Shown here in pieces: positions 46,910-55,627 of a stretch of 60,857 nt of DNA; within the stretch, counting starts at the first letter, position 1; each line of letters begins with the position of its first letter. Source of the DNA: CAVTHW01 sp963734625 (GTDB lineage: Bacteria > Acidobacteriota > Terriglobia > Bryobacterales > Bryobacteraceae); the NCBI GenBank assembly GCA_963734625.1, contig CAVTHW010000013.1, positions 1 through 60,857 on the forward strand, given 5' to 3'. A model generated the notes under the pieces. It was not told the origin of the DNA and ran no database searches. It saw nothing but the letters and a program-made list of their open reading frames with translations. The position numbers were made by a program, and so were the translations under genes.

Positions 46910-48013
46910 CTACACCACGGGTAGGCGATGGGTTGGAGTGGGCCGGGAAGGGCGGAAACACTCAATCTGTTGCACTTGGGCTCGCGCTCCCGACGCCGCC
47001 GCGCCGGCCGCCAGGGCTTCTTCCACGGCCCGGCGAAGGACCTCGGGAGGGCCCTCGGCCCGCAAGTTCAGGATCAATTCGCCGCCTGACAACGTGTGCG
47101 CCAGCGTGCGGGAGAAGACGGGCTCCCCCGCGGTGCTAACCAGATTCAGCAGGCCCAGGCCGTCCGCTTCGTCGTCCGGCGTGAGCGTCATTTTGAGATG
47201 GGCTATCTCGATGGACTCTTTGGCCAGCCTGCCGCGAATTCGGCGGGCCAGTTCCAAAAGGAACAGGTTGCCGTCGAACGGCTGGGCCGCGGAAAGGCGG
47301 ATGGTGCTGTTCAGCCATCCCAGCCGCGCTTCTCCCTCGGCGTAAAGGTCATAATCGACGTCAAGCGCCGCGCGGGATCCCTGCTCAGCGGCCAGAGCGG
47401 CGAACCAGGGCTCCAGCCCCGTCCCTTCGCCCGCGCTCACCTGGAACAGTTCGGCCTGCGGGTAACGCTGGCGCAATGCATTATCGAGGCGATCCAATTG
47501 CTCGCGGCTCGCCAGATCACGCTTGTTAGTGACGATGATATCCGCCTCTTCCAACTGCTTACCGTACACATACAGAACTTTGTCCGAAAAAGTCCTACCC
47601 GGCTCCAGCCCGAGTACGCGGAGCGCCCGGATGGGATCGACCAGAACGCTCAGCGGTGCGACCCGGTAGTGGTCGCCATACATCCGCCGCAGCGGATACT
47701 GGACGGTCGCGCGCAGGTCGGTGCAGCTTCCTACCGGCTCGGCCAGCAGGACATCGGGCCGGGCCCCGCGCGCCAGCCGTTCGGCGGCCTGGATCAGCGA
47801 GTCGAAGCGGCAACAGAAACATCCGCCGGTGATCTCCTCGACGGGAAAGCCGTGGGAGGCGGCGAGAGCGGTATCGACGAGCCCATGACTCTGGTCGTTG
47901 GTAATCAGTGCCACTCGCCGCCCTTGGGCGGTCAGATGCTGTGCCAGCCGCAACAGGGCGGTGGTCTTCCCGGCGCCCAGGAAACCGCCCACCATGATGT
48001 AGTCAGCCCGCAT
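46910..48013 (-). CDS. CobW/G3E-family GTPase
   Basis: The 367-residue P-loop GTPase has Walker A GGFLGAGKTT (9-18), the metal motif GGCFCC (C65, C67, C68), the G4 element TNKRD near 160 and a C-terminal CobW_C-like domain. After the CxCC motif it reads LLAEPVGSCTDL, where most COG0523 members have an 'E-x-SG-L-x-P' phrase. Members deliver metals or insert cofactors. ATG 48013 overlaps the gcvH-like stop by 11 bp, so the two are translationally coupled. A role in maturing a metal- or Fe-S-dependent partner of the redox island is inference. Confidence 0.85.
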   Translation of the reverse strand: MRADYIMVGGFLGAGKTTALLRLAQHLTAQGRRVALITNDQSHGLVDTALAASHGFPVEEITGGCFCCRFDSLIQAAERLARGARPDVLLAEPVGSCTDLRATVQYPLRRMYGDHYRVAPLSVLVDPIRALRVLGLEPGRTFSDKVLYVYGKQLEEADIIVTNKRDLASREQLDRLDNALRQRYPQAELFQVSAGEGTGLEPWFAALAAEQGSRAALDVDYDLYAEGEARLGWLNSTIRLSAAQPFDGNLFLLELARRIRGRLAKESIEIAHLKMTLTPDDEADGLGLLNLVSTAGEPVFSRTLAHTLSGGELILNLRAEGPPEVLRRAVEEALAAGAAASGARAQVQQIECFRPSRPTPTHRLPVV

Positions 48014-48473
48014 ACGGCCCTCCACATTCCTCCTGGCGGTCGCGCAACACTTCGTCGATGGTCTCATCCAGGACCGCGACATATCGGTGGACATCGAAGC
48101 TGTCGGGCAGCGGTTTGCCGCGGACCCGGTAAAGCCACCCCCGCTCGTAGGGGTCCGACTCGATCAGCGTAATGTCGCTTTGAATCGCGTCGCCCGCGCC
48201 GAGGAATTCGCCCTCAGCCACGGAGTGAAGGGTATTGAGCGCCTTCAGTCCCTCCACCCAACCGATTTCCTGGCCAACTGCAACGATGGAGCCGGCGGGG
48301 ATGGAGAACTCGTGCTCTACGAGGTCACCCAACAGCCAGGTGGCGAGTTTGGTGAAGCCGACGCGCCAGACCCCCTCTGACTCCTCCCGCAGCCAGTAGT
48401 GCGACGCGGTGTACCGGCGATCGGCCGGCAGCCGCGTTGCGAACCGTCCCCGCTGATACGAAATGGCACTCAT
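48003..48473 (-). CDS. GcvH-like lipoyl-carrier protein with C-terminal extension
   Basis: The 156-residue protein has the H-protein fold: YTASHYWLREES, VGFTKLATWLLGDLVEHEF, then GWVEGLKALNTLHSVAEGEF with K77 at the lipoylation position, and ESDPYERGWLYRV. The core equals the canonical glycine cleavage H protein, but an extra 40 or so residues (DSFDVHRYVAVLDETIDEVL...) follow. No gcvT or gcvP lies in the window. It is divergent from a lipoate-protein ligase 52 bp away, which could load it. Together with the NADH-type subunits further right, it may be a lipoyl redox carrier, as LbpA-type proteins are in sulfur oxidation (inference). Confidence 0.85.
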   Translation of the reverse strand: MSAISYQRGRFATRLPADRRYTASHYWLREESEGVWRVGFTKLATWLLGDLVEHEFSIPAGSIVAVGQEIGWVEGLKALNTLHSVAEGEFLGAGDAIQSDITLIESDPYERGWLYRVRGKPLPDSFDVHRYVAVLDETIDEVLRDRQEECGGPYAG

Positions 48474-48525
48474 CGATTACGGACCCGCCGTGCTATTATC
48501 CCCTGTTCCTCACGAGACGCGCCCA
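48474..48525. promoter_or_regulatory. divergent promoter between gcvH-like and lplA genes
   Basis: A 52-bp gap separates divergent starts. TATTAT at 48494-48499 is a plausible -10 for the rightward unit. No clear -35, operator or riboswitch-like fold is visible. Sharing this gap would coordinate the lipoyl protein with its ligase. Confidence 0.35.
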
Positions 48526-49200
48526 ATGCTCAGTCTGCGACCACTCCGCACAGTCGCGGAGGAAAATCTCGCGCTCGATACGGCTCTGTTCCACGCTGTC
48601 GAAGGCGGAGCGGGAGCAGAGACGCTGCGGTTGTGGGAGAGTGCGGCGCCGGTGGTGGTGCTAGGGCGTTCGGGCGTGGTCTCAAACGAAGTGGAGGAGG
48701 AGGCCTGCGCCGAGGATGGCGTCGCGGTTCTGCGGCGCGACTCGGGAGGCGGCGCCGTGCTGCTCGGGCCCGGGTGCATCAGTTTCTCTTTGCTGCTCTC
48801 GCTCGAGCGGCATCCCAGGCTTCGCCATGTAAATTCTAGCTACTCGCTGATCCTGGGATGCCTCGCCCGGGCGCTGGCCGTCCCGGGACTGGAGATCCGC
48901 GGCGTCTCGGACCTGGCGATTGGAGGACGCAAAGTATCCGGCAACGCCCAGCGCCGCGGCCACCAAGGGCTTCTCCACCACGGCACCCTGCTATATGCCT
49001 TCGAACCGCGATGGGTTGAGAGATACCTAAAACAGCCATCCCGCCAGCCGGACTACCGGTCCGGCCGCAGTCATGCCGATTTTCTCGGGAATCTGCCTCT
49101 GTCCCGCAGCGAGATCTGCAGGCGTGTGGGCTTAGGATTTCGCGATATAATTGCTAGAAAGGGCGTTTTTCCTGGGTCGCGCGAGGAGGCTGGGTTTTGA
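48526..49200 (+). CDS. lipoate-protein ligase A family
   Basis: The 224-residue protein has the LplA/BPL catalytic fold: RRDSGGGAV (70-78) for the lipoate/ATP pocket and GRKVSGNAQRR with catalytic K136, then HHGTLL. It attaches lipoate to a lysine of carrier proteins. The best substrate candidate is the GcvH-like protein next door. The frame is open to 48,463 (inside the gcvH-like gene), but ATG 48526 fits the fold start and leaves a promoter gap. It lacks the separate C-terminal accessory domain of E. coli LplA, as in LipB/LplJ-like forms. It overlaps the next gene (TTGA). Confidence 0.87.
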   Translation: MLSLRPLRTVAEENLALDTALFHAVEGGAGAETLRLWESAAPVVVLGRSGVVSNEVEEEACAEDGVAVLRRDSGGGAVLLGPGCISFSLLLSLERHPRLRHVNSSYSLILGCLARALAVPGLEIRGVSDLAIGGRKVSGNAQRRGHQGLLHHGTLLYAFEPRWVERYLKQPSRQPDYRSGRSHADFLGNLPLSRSEICRRVGLGFRDIIARKGVFPGSREEAGF

Positions 49201-50462
49201 CGCACACACGGCGGGATTGGATTATTGGTGTCGGTTCGTTGGGTCTCACGTCCCTTTTGCCGGCCGCGCAAGGGCTGGACTGGCCGCAATTCCGCGGGCC
49301 GGACCGGGACAACGCATCGAAGGAGACGGGTCTGTTGCGCAAATGGCCCGCCGGCGGACCTAAGGTCTTGTGGTCAGTCCCGGTGACCCAGGGTTATGCG
49401 GGAGCCGCGATTGTCGGCGGCCGCGTCTACCACCACGATTACGACGAGGCGAAATCCGATTGGTGCGTCAACTGCAGGTCTTTCGCCGACGGCAAGCAAA
49501 TCTGGCAATTCCGGGAAAACCGCGAAATCCGCCCCAACCACGCGATTACACGCACGGTTCCGGTGGTCGACGGCCGGTACGTCATCTCGCTGGACCCCAA
49601 GTGCGTGCTGCACTGCCTGGACGCCAAGACCGGCAAACAGATCTGGCGCAAGAGCCTGGTCACGGAATACGGGAGCACGATTCCTTCCTGGTACAACGGC
49701 CAGTGTCCGCTGCAGGAAGCTAACCGGATCATTATCGGCGTCGGCGGCGGCACGGCCCTCATGGTCGCGCTGGACAAAGCCACGGGCAAGGAGATTTGGC
49801 GGACGCCGAACGTCGGGAAACACGCGCTGTCGCACGTTTCCGTGATGCCGGTCGTCCTGGGGGGCGTCAGGCAGTACCTCTATGGAACGCTCAAGGGCGC
49901 GCTCGGGGTTTCCCCCACGGATGGGAAGCTGCTGTGGGAGTTTGGCCGCAGGTTCAACGTCGTCGTCGCGCCATCCCCGATCGCCGTAGACGGGGAACGG
50001 GTCTTCATGACCGGCAGCTACGACGCGGGAAGCGTGATGATCCGGGTGCGGCGCACAGGCGACGTTTTTAAGGCCGAGAGCGTCTGGGACATGAAGATGA
50101 ATGAGTGGAACTCGGAATTGCACACTCCGATTGTTTACAAGGGTCACATGTTTGCAGTCGGCAAGAAGCGCCGTGGCCTGTTCACCTGCCTGAGCTTCGA
50201 TGGCAAAGAAGTCTGGACCAGCGAGGGGAAGGCCTCTTTCGGCCTGGGCAGCTTCATGCTCGCCGACGGAATGTTCTTTGTCCTGGATGGCGACACCGGC
50301 ATGCTCCGCTTGCTCGAGGCGAGCACCACCGAGTACAAGGAACTGGCCAAGGCCCAGGTGCTCAACGGGCAGGACGTGTGGGGGCCGATGGCGCTGTCGG
50401 ATGGCAAGCTGGTGCTGAGGGACTTAACCAAGATGGTGTGCATCGACGTGCGCGGCGCGTAG
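49197..50462 (+). CDS. Tat-type PQQ-like beta-propeller protein (copy 8)
   Basis: The 421-residue protein starts at TTG 49197, overlapping the lplA stop. Its N-terminus MTHTRRDWIIGVGSLGLTSL has a twin-arginine motif and hydrophobic core, so it may be exported folded by Tat; the other copies look Sec-dependent. The signature LDWPQFRGPDRDNASKE follows. Blades: CLDAKTGKQIWRK, ALDKATGKEIWRT, GVSPTDGKLLWEF and others. It sits inside the redox operon and could be a structural or electron-transfer-linked partner (inference). Confidence 0.82.
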   Translation: MTHTRRDWIIGVGSLGLTSLLPAAQGLDWPQFRGPDRDNASKETGLLRKWPAGGPKVLWSVPVTQGYAGAAIVGGRVYHHDYDEAKSDWCVNCRSFADGKQIWQFRENREIRPNHAITRTVPVVDGRYVISLDPKCVLHCLDAKTGKQIWRKSLVTEYGSTIPSWYNGQCPLQEANRIIIGVGGGTALMVALDKATGKEIWRTPNVGKHALSHVSVMPVVLGGVRQYLYGTLKGALGVSPTDGKLLWEFGRRFNVVVAPSPIAVDGERVFMTGSYDAGSVMIRVRRTGDVFKAESVWDMKMNEWNSELHTPIVYKGHMFAVGKKRRGLFTCLSFDGKEVWTSEGKASFGLGSFMLADGMFFVLDGDTGMLRLLEASTTEYKELAKAQVLNGQDVWGPMALSDGKLVLRDLTKMVCIDVRGA

Positions 50463-50474
50463 GCGGGACAGGTT

Positions 50475-51317
50475 ATGCAATACAATCAGGTGCGACTGCT
50501 GGCCGGGAAGGGCGGGGAAGGCGATCGCTTCGCCGCCACCCTGCGCGGCATCGCCGTCGACCGACTGGACTACGTCTTCGCGGCGGGCGACCGGGAAATC
50601 AAGGTCTTCGACGACACCGGCCGTTTGCGGCGGCGCTGGAGCACCGCCAAGCCGGGCCTGGCGGTGGCCGTATCCGGCGATGGCCGGGTGTTTGTCGGCC
50701 AGGCCGGACAGGTGGAGATCTTCGACAGCACAGGCCGCCTCACCGACACCTGGCGCGACCAGGAGCGCATGGGCCTGGTGACGGCGATCGGATTTTCCAA
50801 AGGCAATATCTTCCTCGCCGACGCCAGAGACCGCTGCATCCGCCGCTACGACGCCGGCGCCAAGTACCTTAACAACATCGGCAAAGACAACCGGATGAAC
50901 GGGTTCCTGATTCCCAACGGCGTGTTGGATTTCGGCGTGGACGCCAAGGGCATCCTCCACGCCGCCAACCCGGGCAAGCACCGCGTCGAGCGCTACACTC
51001 AGGAGGGCGAATTGCTCGGGTATTTCGGACGCTTCGACGGGCGCGATCCGGCGGGATTTTCGGGCTGCTGCAATCCCACTAACCTGGCCGTTACCGACGG
51101 CGCCCGGATCTGGGTCACCGAAAAAGGCGGCCCGCGCGCCAAGGTCTACGACTCCGGCGGGAAGCTGATGGCCGTGATCGCCGCCGGCGTCTTCGATCCC
51201 AACTGCAAGAACATGAGCATCGCCGCCGGCTCGCGCGGCCGGGTTCATGTGGCCGATACGGTGAAGCTTCAAATCTTCGTTTTCGAGCCGCGAGCCGGGG
51301 AATCGGGGGCAGCATGA
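50475..51317 (+). CDS. NHL-repeat beta-propeller protein
   Basis: The 280-residue protein has NHL-type blades: LRGIAVDRLDYVFAAG, LAVAVSGDGRVFVGQ, VTAIGFSKGNIFLADA, VLDFGVDAKGILHAAN, PTNLAVTDGARIWVTE and SIAAGSRGRVHVADT, about six repeats. No signal peptide is visible, although the N-terminus is short. A GCCNP segment occurs between blades. It lies 12 bp after copy 8 and overlaps the polyferredoxin by 4 bp (ATGA). NHL proteins in similar contexts are scaffolds of membrane redox complexes; the partner here is unknown. Confidence 0.82.
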   Translation: MQYNQVRLLAGKGGEGDRFAATLRGIAVDRLDYVFAAGDREIKVFDDTGRLRRRWSTAKPGLAVAVSGDGRVFVGQAGQVEIFDSTGRLTDTWRDQERMGLVTAIGFSKGNIFLADARDRCIRRYDAGAKYLNNIGKDNRMNGFLIPNGVLDFGVDAKGILHAANPGKHRVERYTQEGELLGYFGRFDGRDPAGFSGCCNPTNLAVTDGARIWVTEKGGPRAKVYDSGGKLMAVIAAGVFDPNCKNMSIAAGSRGRVHVADTVKLQIFVFEPRAGESGAA

Positions 51318-51931
51318 GCGATCAAATGACACGGCGCGGCGCACTGGTCAAGGTGGCCCGCGGAGCGGCGGCGCTGGGGCTGGGCGGCACCGCGTTCTTC
51401 CTGGTTCGCAAGGCCGAAGGACAGGTCGTCTGGAACGTCGATGCGGCCAAGTGCATCAACAGCCAACTGGGCCTATCGGGCGTCGAGGCGTGCGGCTTGT
51501 GCACCACCGAGTGCGTCGTGTCGCGGTCCGCCGTGCGGGCGGTCAACGAGTTTTCCAGGTGCGGGCGGTGCAACATTTGCCCGGCGTATTTCAACGTCAC
51601 CAGCGCGGTGGACGAGAAGGGTCTGCCCAGCGAGAAGCTGTGCCCGCGCGACGCCATAACGCGCAAGGCAATCGGCGCGGTCGATCCCGAGGACCCCGCC
51701 AACAACTTCTACGAGTACGTTATCGACGAGGTCAAGTGCGATGGCTGCGGCAAGTGTGTCATGGCTTGCAAGGAGCCCTTGGGGCTGGGATCCATCGTAT
51801 TGAGGGTGCGGAATAATCTGTGCGTGGACTGCAACAGCTGCGCCATCTCGACCGCCTGTCCCAAAGACGCCGTCCGCCAGGTGCCGATTCAAGGAGCTTT
51901 CGACTTTGTACCGCTCGGATCTCATACTTAA
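51314..51931 (+). CDS. Tat-exported polyferredoxin (NapG-like)
   Basis: The 205-residue protein starts with a Tat signal, TRRGALVKVARGAAALGLGG. It has four cysteine clusters: CGLCTTEC, CGRCNICP, CDGCGKCVMACKEP and CVDCNSCAISTACP, enough for up to four [4Fe-4S] clusters. It should be a periplasmic electron carrier. The arrangement directly before a NapH-like membrane protein mirrors NapG-NapH pairs, which pass quinol electrons to periplasmic enzymes. Start ATG 51314 overlaps the NHL gene stop. The RRG motif is slightly off consensus (RRxFLK) but acceptable. Confidence 0.88.
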   Translation: MSDQMTRRGALVKVARGAAALGLGGTAFFLVRKAEGQVVWNVDAAKCINSQLGLSGVEACGLCTTECVVSRSAVRAVNEFSRCGRCNICPAYFNVTSAVDEKGLPSEKLCPRDAITRKAIGAVDPEDPANNFYEYVIDEVKCDGCGKCVMACKEPLGLGSIVLRVRNNLCVDCNSCAISTACPKDAVRQVPIQGAFDFVPLGSHT

Positions 51932-51941
51932 GCCGAGCCGC

Positions 51942-52898
51942 ATGCCCATTAGACCGCTCACGATTGCACTCCTGATGGCACTGGCCGGCTTGATACTGCT
52001 GTTCGCCGCCAGCGCGGCCGGCCAGTCCCTGCCCTACGAACGCCCGGTGCAGGTGGCCCCGCAGCCGGATAGCATCGGCGGCGGGTACGTCACGCCCCCG
52101 GTGCAGAAGCCCAAGCCGCGGTCTTATTGGCTGGAAGTGCTGGACGTGTTTCTGCTGGCCGCCGTGATGGGGGTCTCGGTCTGGGTGGTTTTGTCCCGGC
52201 GCAGCCGGATGTGGGTGCTGGTGCTGACGGTGGCCTGCCTGGGCTATTTCGGCTTCTACCGGGAAGGCTGCATATGCGCCATCGGCTCCATTCAAAACGT
52301 CGCGCTGGCCCTGACCGATCCGCTTTACTCGATCCCCATCGTGGTCACGGCGATCTTCTTCCTGCCGCTGCTGGTGGCGTTGTTCTTCGGGCGGGCCTTC
52401 TGCGGGGGCGTCTGCCCGCTGGGCGCCATCCAGGAACTGGTGCTTCTGAAACCAGTGCAGGTTCCGCGCCGCCTTGATCGGGCGCTGGGCCTGCTGAGGT
52501 ACGTCTATCTCGGCCTGGCCGTCTGGCTGGCCGTGCAGCCGTTTGCCGCGCGCGAGTTCGTCATTTGCCGCTTCGACCCCTTCATCGGCTTCTTCCGTCG
52601 CACGGGCTTAGCCCACATGCTGTATATCGGCGCGGCCGTCCTGGTGTTGGGCATGTTCGTGGGGCGGCCCTACTGCCGTTACCTGTGCCCCTACGGCGTT
52701 TTGCTGGAATGGGTGACCCGGCTGGCCGGCCGCGGCGTCAGCATCACCCCGAACAAGGAACTGGATTGCGGACTGTGCCAGGAAGCGTGTCCCTATGGCG
52801 CCATCGAGAAGATGCGCGTTGTGCGGCCGAAATGCCTGTACTGCGCGCGGTGCTTCGCAGCCTGTCCCCGCCATGGATCGCTGGCGGTCAAATCATGA
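51942..52898 (+). CDS. NapH/NosR-like membrane Fe-S protein
   Basis: The 318-residue membrane protein from ATG 51942 has about six helices. Two cytoplasmic-type CxxxCP motifs, FCGGVCPLGAI and YCRYLCPYGVL, mark the NapH/NosR/PceC group. A C-terminal ferredoxin domain has CGLCQEACP and CLYCARCFAACP. An additional GCICAIGS follows an early helix. No FMN-binding domain is present. It could take electrons from or to quinol on behalf of the periplasmic ferredoxin. A TTG start at 51906 is possible but would overlap the previous gene by 26 bp. Confidence 0.87.
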   Translation: MPIRPLTIALLMALAGLILLFAASAAGQSLPYERPVQVAPQPDSIGGGYVTPPVQKPKPRSYWLEVLDVFLLAAVMGVSVWVVLSRRSRMWVLVLTVACLGYFGFYREGCICAIGSIQNVALALTDPLYSIPIVVTAIFFLPLLVALFFGRAFCGGVCPLGAIQELVLLKPVQVPRRLDRALGLLRYVYLGLAVWLAVQPFAAREFVICRFDPFIGFFRRTGLAHMLYIGAAVLVLGMFVGRPYCRYLCPYGVLLEWVTRLAGRGVSITPNKELDCGLCQEACPYGAIEKMRVVRPKCLYCARCFAACPRHGSLAVKS

Positions 52899-53782
52899 AC
52901 CCGGACTGGACCAAGCGGGTGCGGCGGGCGGCGGCAATCGGCGCCTCGGTCGTCGTCGTGTGCGTGCTGATTCTCACGGCGAGCTATGTGGCCGCCCGCA
53001 TCATGGCTCCCAGGGACGCCCGGATCGTCGAGGATCTTAAGAAGAAAGTCCGGCAGGACTCTTCGTTCGCGCCCAAGCTCGAAGCCGAGCACAAACGCAT
53101 CACCGCGGCTCTCGAGCGGCGCAAGAAGCTGGACGACGTCCTCGCGATCGTACTGATTGCGGCCTCGGCGCTCTTTATCGCTTCCGCCAAGTGGCTGGCG
53201 GCCTCGCCCGGCCGGCGGCCGCTGCCCATGGACCGGCTGGTACAGCTCAAAGCCGGCCCCAGAGTGGGACATGCTTTAGCTCGTCCCGCGGCCACCAACG
53301 GCGATGAGGAACTGCCGGCGGCGTTCGTGGAACGGATCGTCCAACAGCAAGGACGCTCGAAGGAAGCGGCCATCCCCATTCTGCAAGCCATTCAGTCGTA
53401 CTATCGCTATCTCCCCGACGACGCCCTCAAGCGCGTCTGCGAGCTGACGGAAATCACGCCCGCGCAGATTGCGGGCACGTCGTCGTTCTACGCCCAGTTC
53501 CGCCGCTCGCCGATGGGCCGGAATCTGGTCCGGGTCTGCCACGGAACAGCGTGCCACGTCTCCGGCGCGCGGCAGCTCACCGAAGAGCTGCGCCGGCGTT
53601 TGGAGATTCCCGACGGCGCCGACACCGATCCGCAGCGGATGTTCACGGTGGACGAAGTGGCCTGCCTGGGCTGTTGCAGCCTGGCGCCGGTGATGATGGT
53701 CAACGGCCAGGCGGTCGGAAAGCTGACCCCCGCCGCGGCCTGCGAAGCGCTGGACGGCATTCGGAGCCCGAGTCCCACATGA
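52895..53782 (+). CDS. membrane-anchored NuoE-like subunit
   Basis: The 295-residue protein is a fusion. Residues 11-33 and 81-102 are membrane helices, with a charged helical hairpin (coiled-coil texture) between. Residues 140-290 are a NuoE-type thioredoxin-like [2Fe-2S] domain with C215, C220, C257 and C261 (Cx4C ... Cx3C). NuoE normally is soluble and about 160 residues long; here it is tethered to the membrane. This would fix the NADH-oxidising module next to the NapH-like protein. It overlaps genes on both sides by ATGA. The start at 52895 is chosen because the frame further left is a shadow of the NapH-like gene. Confidence 0.88.
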   Translation: MNPDWTKRVRRAAAIGASVVVVCVLILTASYVAARIMAPRDARIVEDLKKKVRQDSSFAPKLEAEHKRITAALERRKKLDDVLAIVLIAASALFIASAKWLAASPGRRPLPMDRLVQLKAGPRVGHALARPAATNGDEELPAAFVERIVQQQGRSKEAAIPILQAIQSYYRYLPDDALKRVCELTEITPAQIAGTSSFYAQFRRSPMGRNLVRVCHGTACHVSGARQLTEELRRRLEIPDGADTDPQRMFTVDEVACLGCCSLAPVMMVNGQAVGKLTPAAACEALDGIRSPSPT

Positions 53783-55627
53783 GCGGCAAGAACGTCGAAA
53801 TCCGGATCGGCCTGGGTTCCTGCGGCATCGCCGGCGGGGCGGAAGCGGTGCGGGCGGCCGTGGTAGAAGAGACGCGGAAGGCCGGCGGCGGGGCGGTGGT
53901 GAAGGCCGTGGGCTGCAACGGCATGTGCCATCGCGAGCCGCTGGTGGAAGTGATCGAGATGGGCGGAGCCGGCGCGCTGTACGGCAACGTCACTGCCGAG
54001 GCCGCGCGAAGCATCGTCCGGCGGCACGTGCGGCCGGGCCCGCTTTTGACGCGGCTGCGCTGGACGGCGGACCGCGTGGCGGGCCTGTTTCAGAAAGACG
54101 GAGCGCGGCCGCAACTCGCCGAATTCAAGATGGACCGCCGCAGCGGCGGCGCCGCCGGCTACTTGGGCAAGCAAGAGCGCATCGTCCTGGAAAACTGCGG
54201 CGATATCGACCCGCGGAACATCGATGACTACCTCGCCCACGAAGGCTACCAGGCGCTCGAGAAATGCCTCCGTCAATTGCCGCCGGCGGAGCTGATTCAG
54301 ATCGTCTCGAATTCGGGCCTGCGCGGGCGCGGCGGCGCCGGCTTCCACACCGGCTTGAAATGGTCCATGGCGCGGCAGCAGCCCGGCCGGCGACAAGTAC
54401 GTCATCTGCAACGGCGACGAAGGCGATCCCGGCGCGTTCATGGATCGCATGATGCTCGAGTCCTACCCGTACCGCGTGATCGAGGGCATGGCCATCGCCG
54501 CCTACGCCGTCGGGGCCGCCGAAGGCATCTTCTACATCCGCGCCGAATATCCGCTGGCCGTCGAGCGCGTGCGCGAGGCGATCCGGCAGGCCGAACAGCG
54601 CGGCTTCCTCGGACGAGGCATTCTCGGAAGCGCATTCCGCTGCGCCTGGAGGTTCGCGAGGGCGCCGGCGCGTTCGTCTGCGGCGAGGAGACCGCCCTGA
54701 TCGCGTCGCTCGAAGGCCGGCGCGGCATGCCGCGGCTGCGCCCGCCCTACCCGGCCGAGCGCGGCTTTCGGGGCCAGCCGACGCTGGTCAACAACGTCGA
54801 GACGCTGGCCTGCGTGCCGTGGATCATGCGCCACGGCGCCGGCCCATTCGCCGCGCTCGGCACGGCAAGCAGCAAGGGCACCAAGGTCTTCGCGCTGGCC
54901 GGCAAGATCCGCCGCGGCGGGCTGATCGAAGTGCCCATGGGCATCACCATCCGGCGAGATCGTCGAGGAGATCGGCGGCGGCGTCAAGGACGGGCGGAAG
55001 TTCAAGGCCGTGCAGATCGGCGGGCCGTCCGGCGGCTGCATCCCGGCGCGGCTGGCCGACACGCCGGTCGACTACGAGGCCCTCGCCAGCGTCGGGGCCA
55101 TCATGGGCTCCGGCGGCCTGGTCGTGCTCGACGACACCGACTGCATGGTCGACATCGCGCGCTACTTCCTGCGCTTCACGCAGGACCAGTCGTGCGGCAA
55201 GTGCACCTTCTGCCGCATCGGCACCCGGCGGATGCTCGAGATTCTCGAACGGCTCTGCGCGGGCAAAGGCAAGCCCGGCGACCTGGAGAATCTGGAACAG
55301 CTGGCCGGCCACGTCAGCCGCGGGAGCCTCTGCGGGCTGGGCCAGACCGCGCCCAACCCCGTGCTCACGACGCTGCGCTATTTCCGCGAGGAGTACGAGG
55401 CGCACCTGCTCGAGGCGCTGCCCGGCCGGCCGGTGCACGGCGCTGATCCACTACCGCGTCACCGACGACTGCATCGGCTGCACGCTCTTGCGCCCAGCAG
55501 TGCCCGGTCAACGCCATCGCCTTATCGCCCGTACGAACGGCACGAGATCGACGACAGTCTGTGCACCCGCTGCGACATGTGCCGCCAGGTCTGCCCGGAC
55601 GATGCCATCGAGGTGATCTCCCCATGA
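53779..55627 (+). CDS. NuoF/HndC-like NADH-binding flavoprotein (multiple frameshifts)
   Basis: The repaired protein has about 615 residues. It begins with a thioredoxin-like [2Fe-2S] domain (C15 in LGSCGIAGGA; C46 and C50 in GCNGMC). Next come FMN/NAD motifs SNSGLRGRGGAGFHTG and CNGDEGDPGAFMDR, an SLBB-like part, the [4Fe-4S] SCGKCTFCRIGTRRML, and a C-terminal two-cluster ferredoxin (DCIGCTLC..., CTRCDMCRQVCPDDAI). This domain order matches HndC/HydB/HoxF-like subunits of NADH-linked hydrogenases and formate dehydrogenases. Frameshifts occur near 54,390, 54,630, 54,955, 55,437, 55,488 and 55,530. So many in 1.2 kb beside the join suggests poor sequence rather than decay. Confidence 0.85.

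Noticed and set aside
48003..48473. Simple glycine cleavage H protein
   Set aside because: The core fits, but there is a C-terminal extension, no gcvT or gcvP nearby, and close linkage to a ligase and redox genes, so I do not assign the gcvH symbol.
53890..53935. Possible haem c site in the NuoF-like protein (GCNGMCH)
   Set aside because: It is Cx3CH, not CxxCH, and matches the known [2Fe-2S] cysteines of the thioredoxin-like domain. The CHGTACH in the NuoE-like protein is likewise the Cx4C cluster motif.
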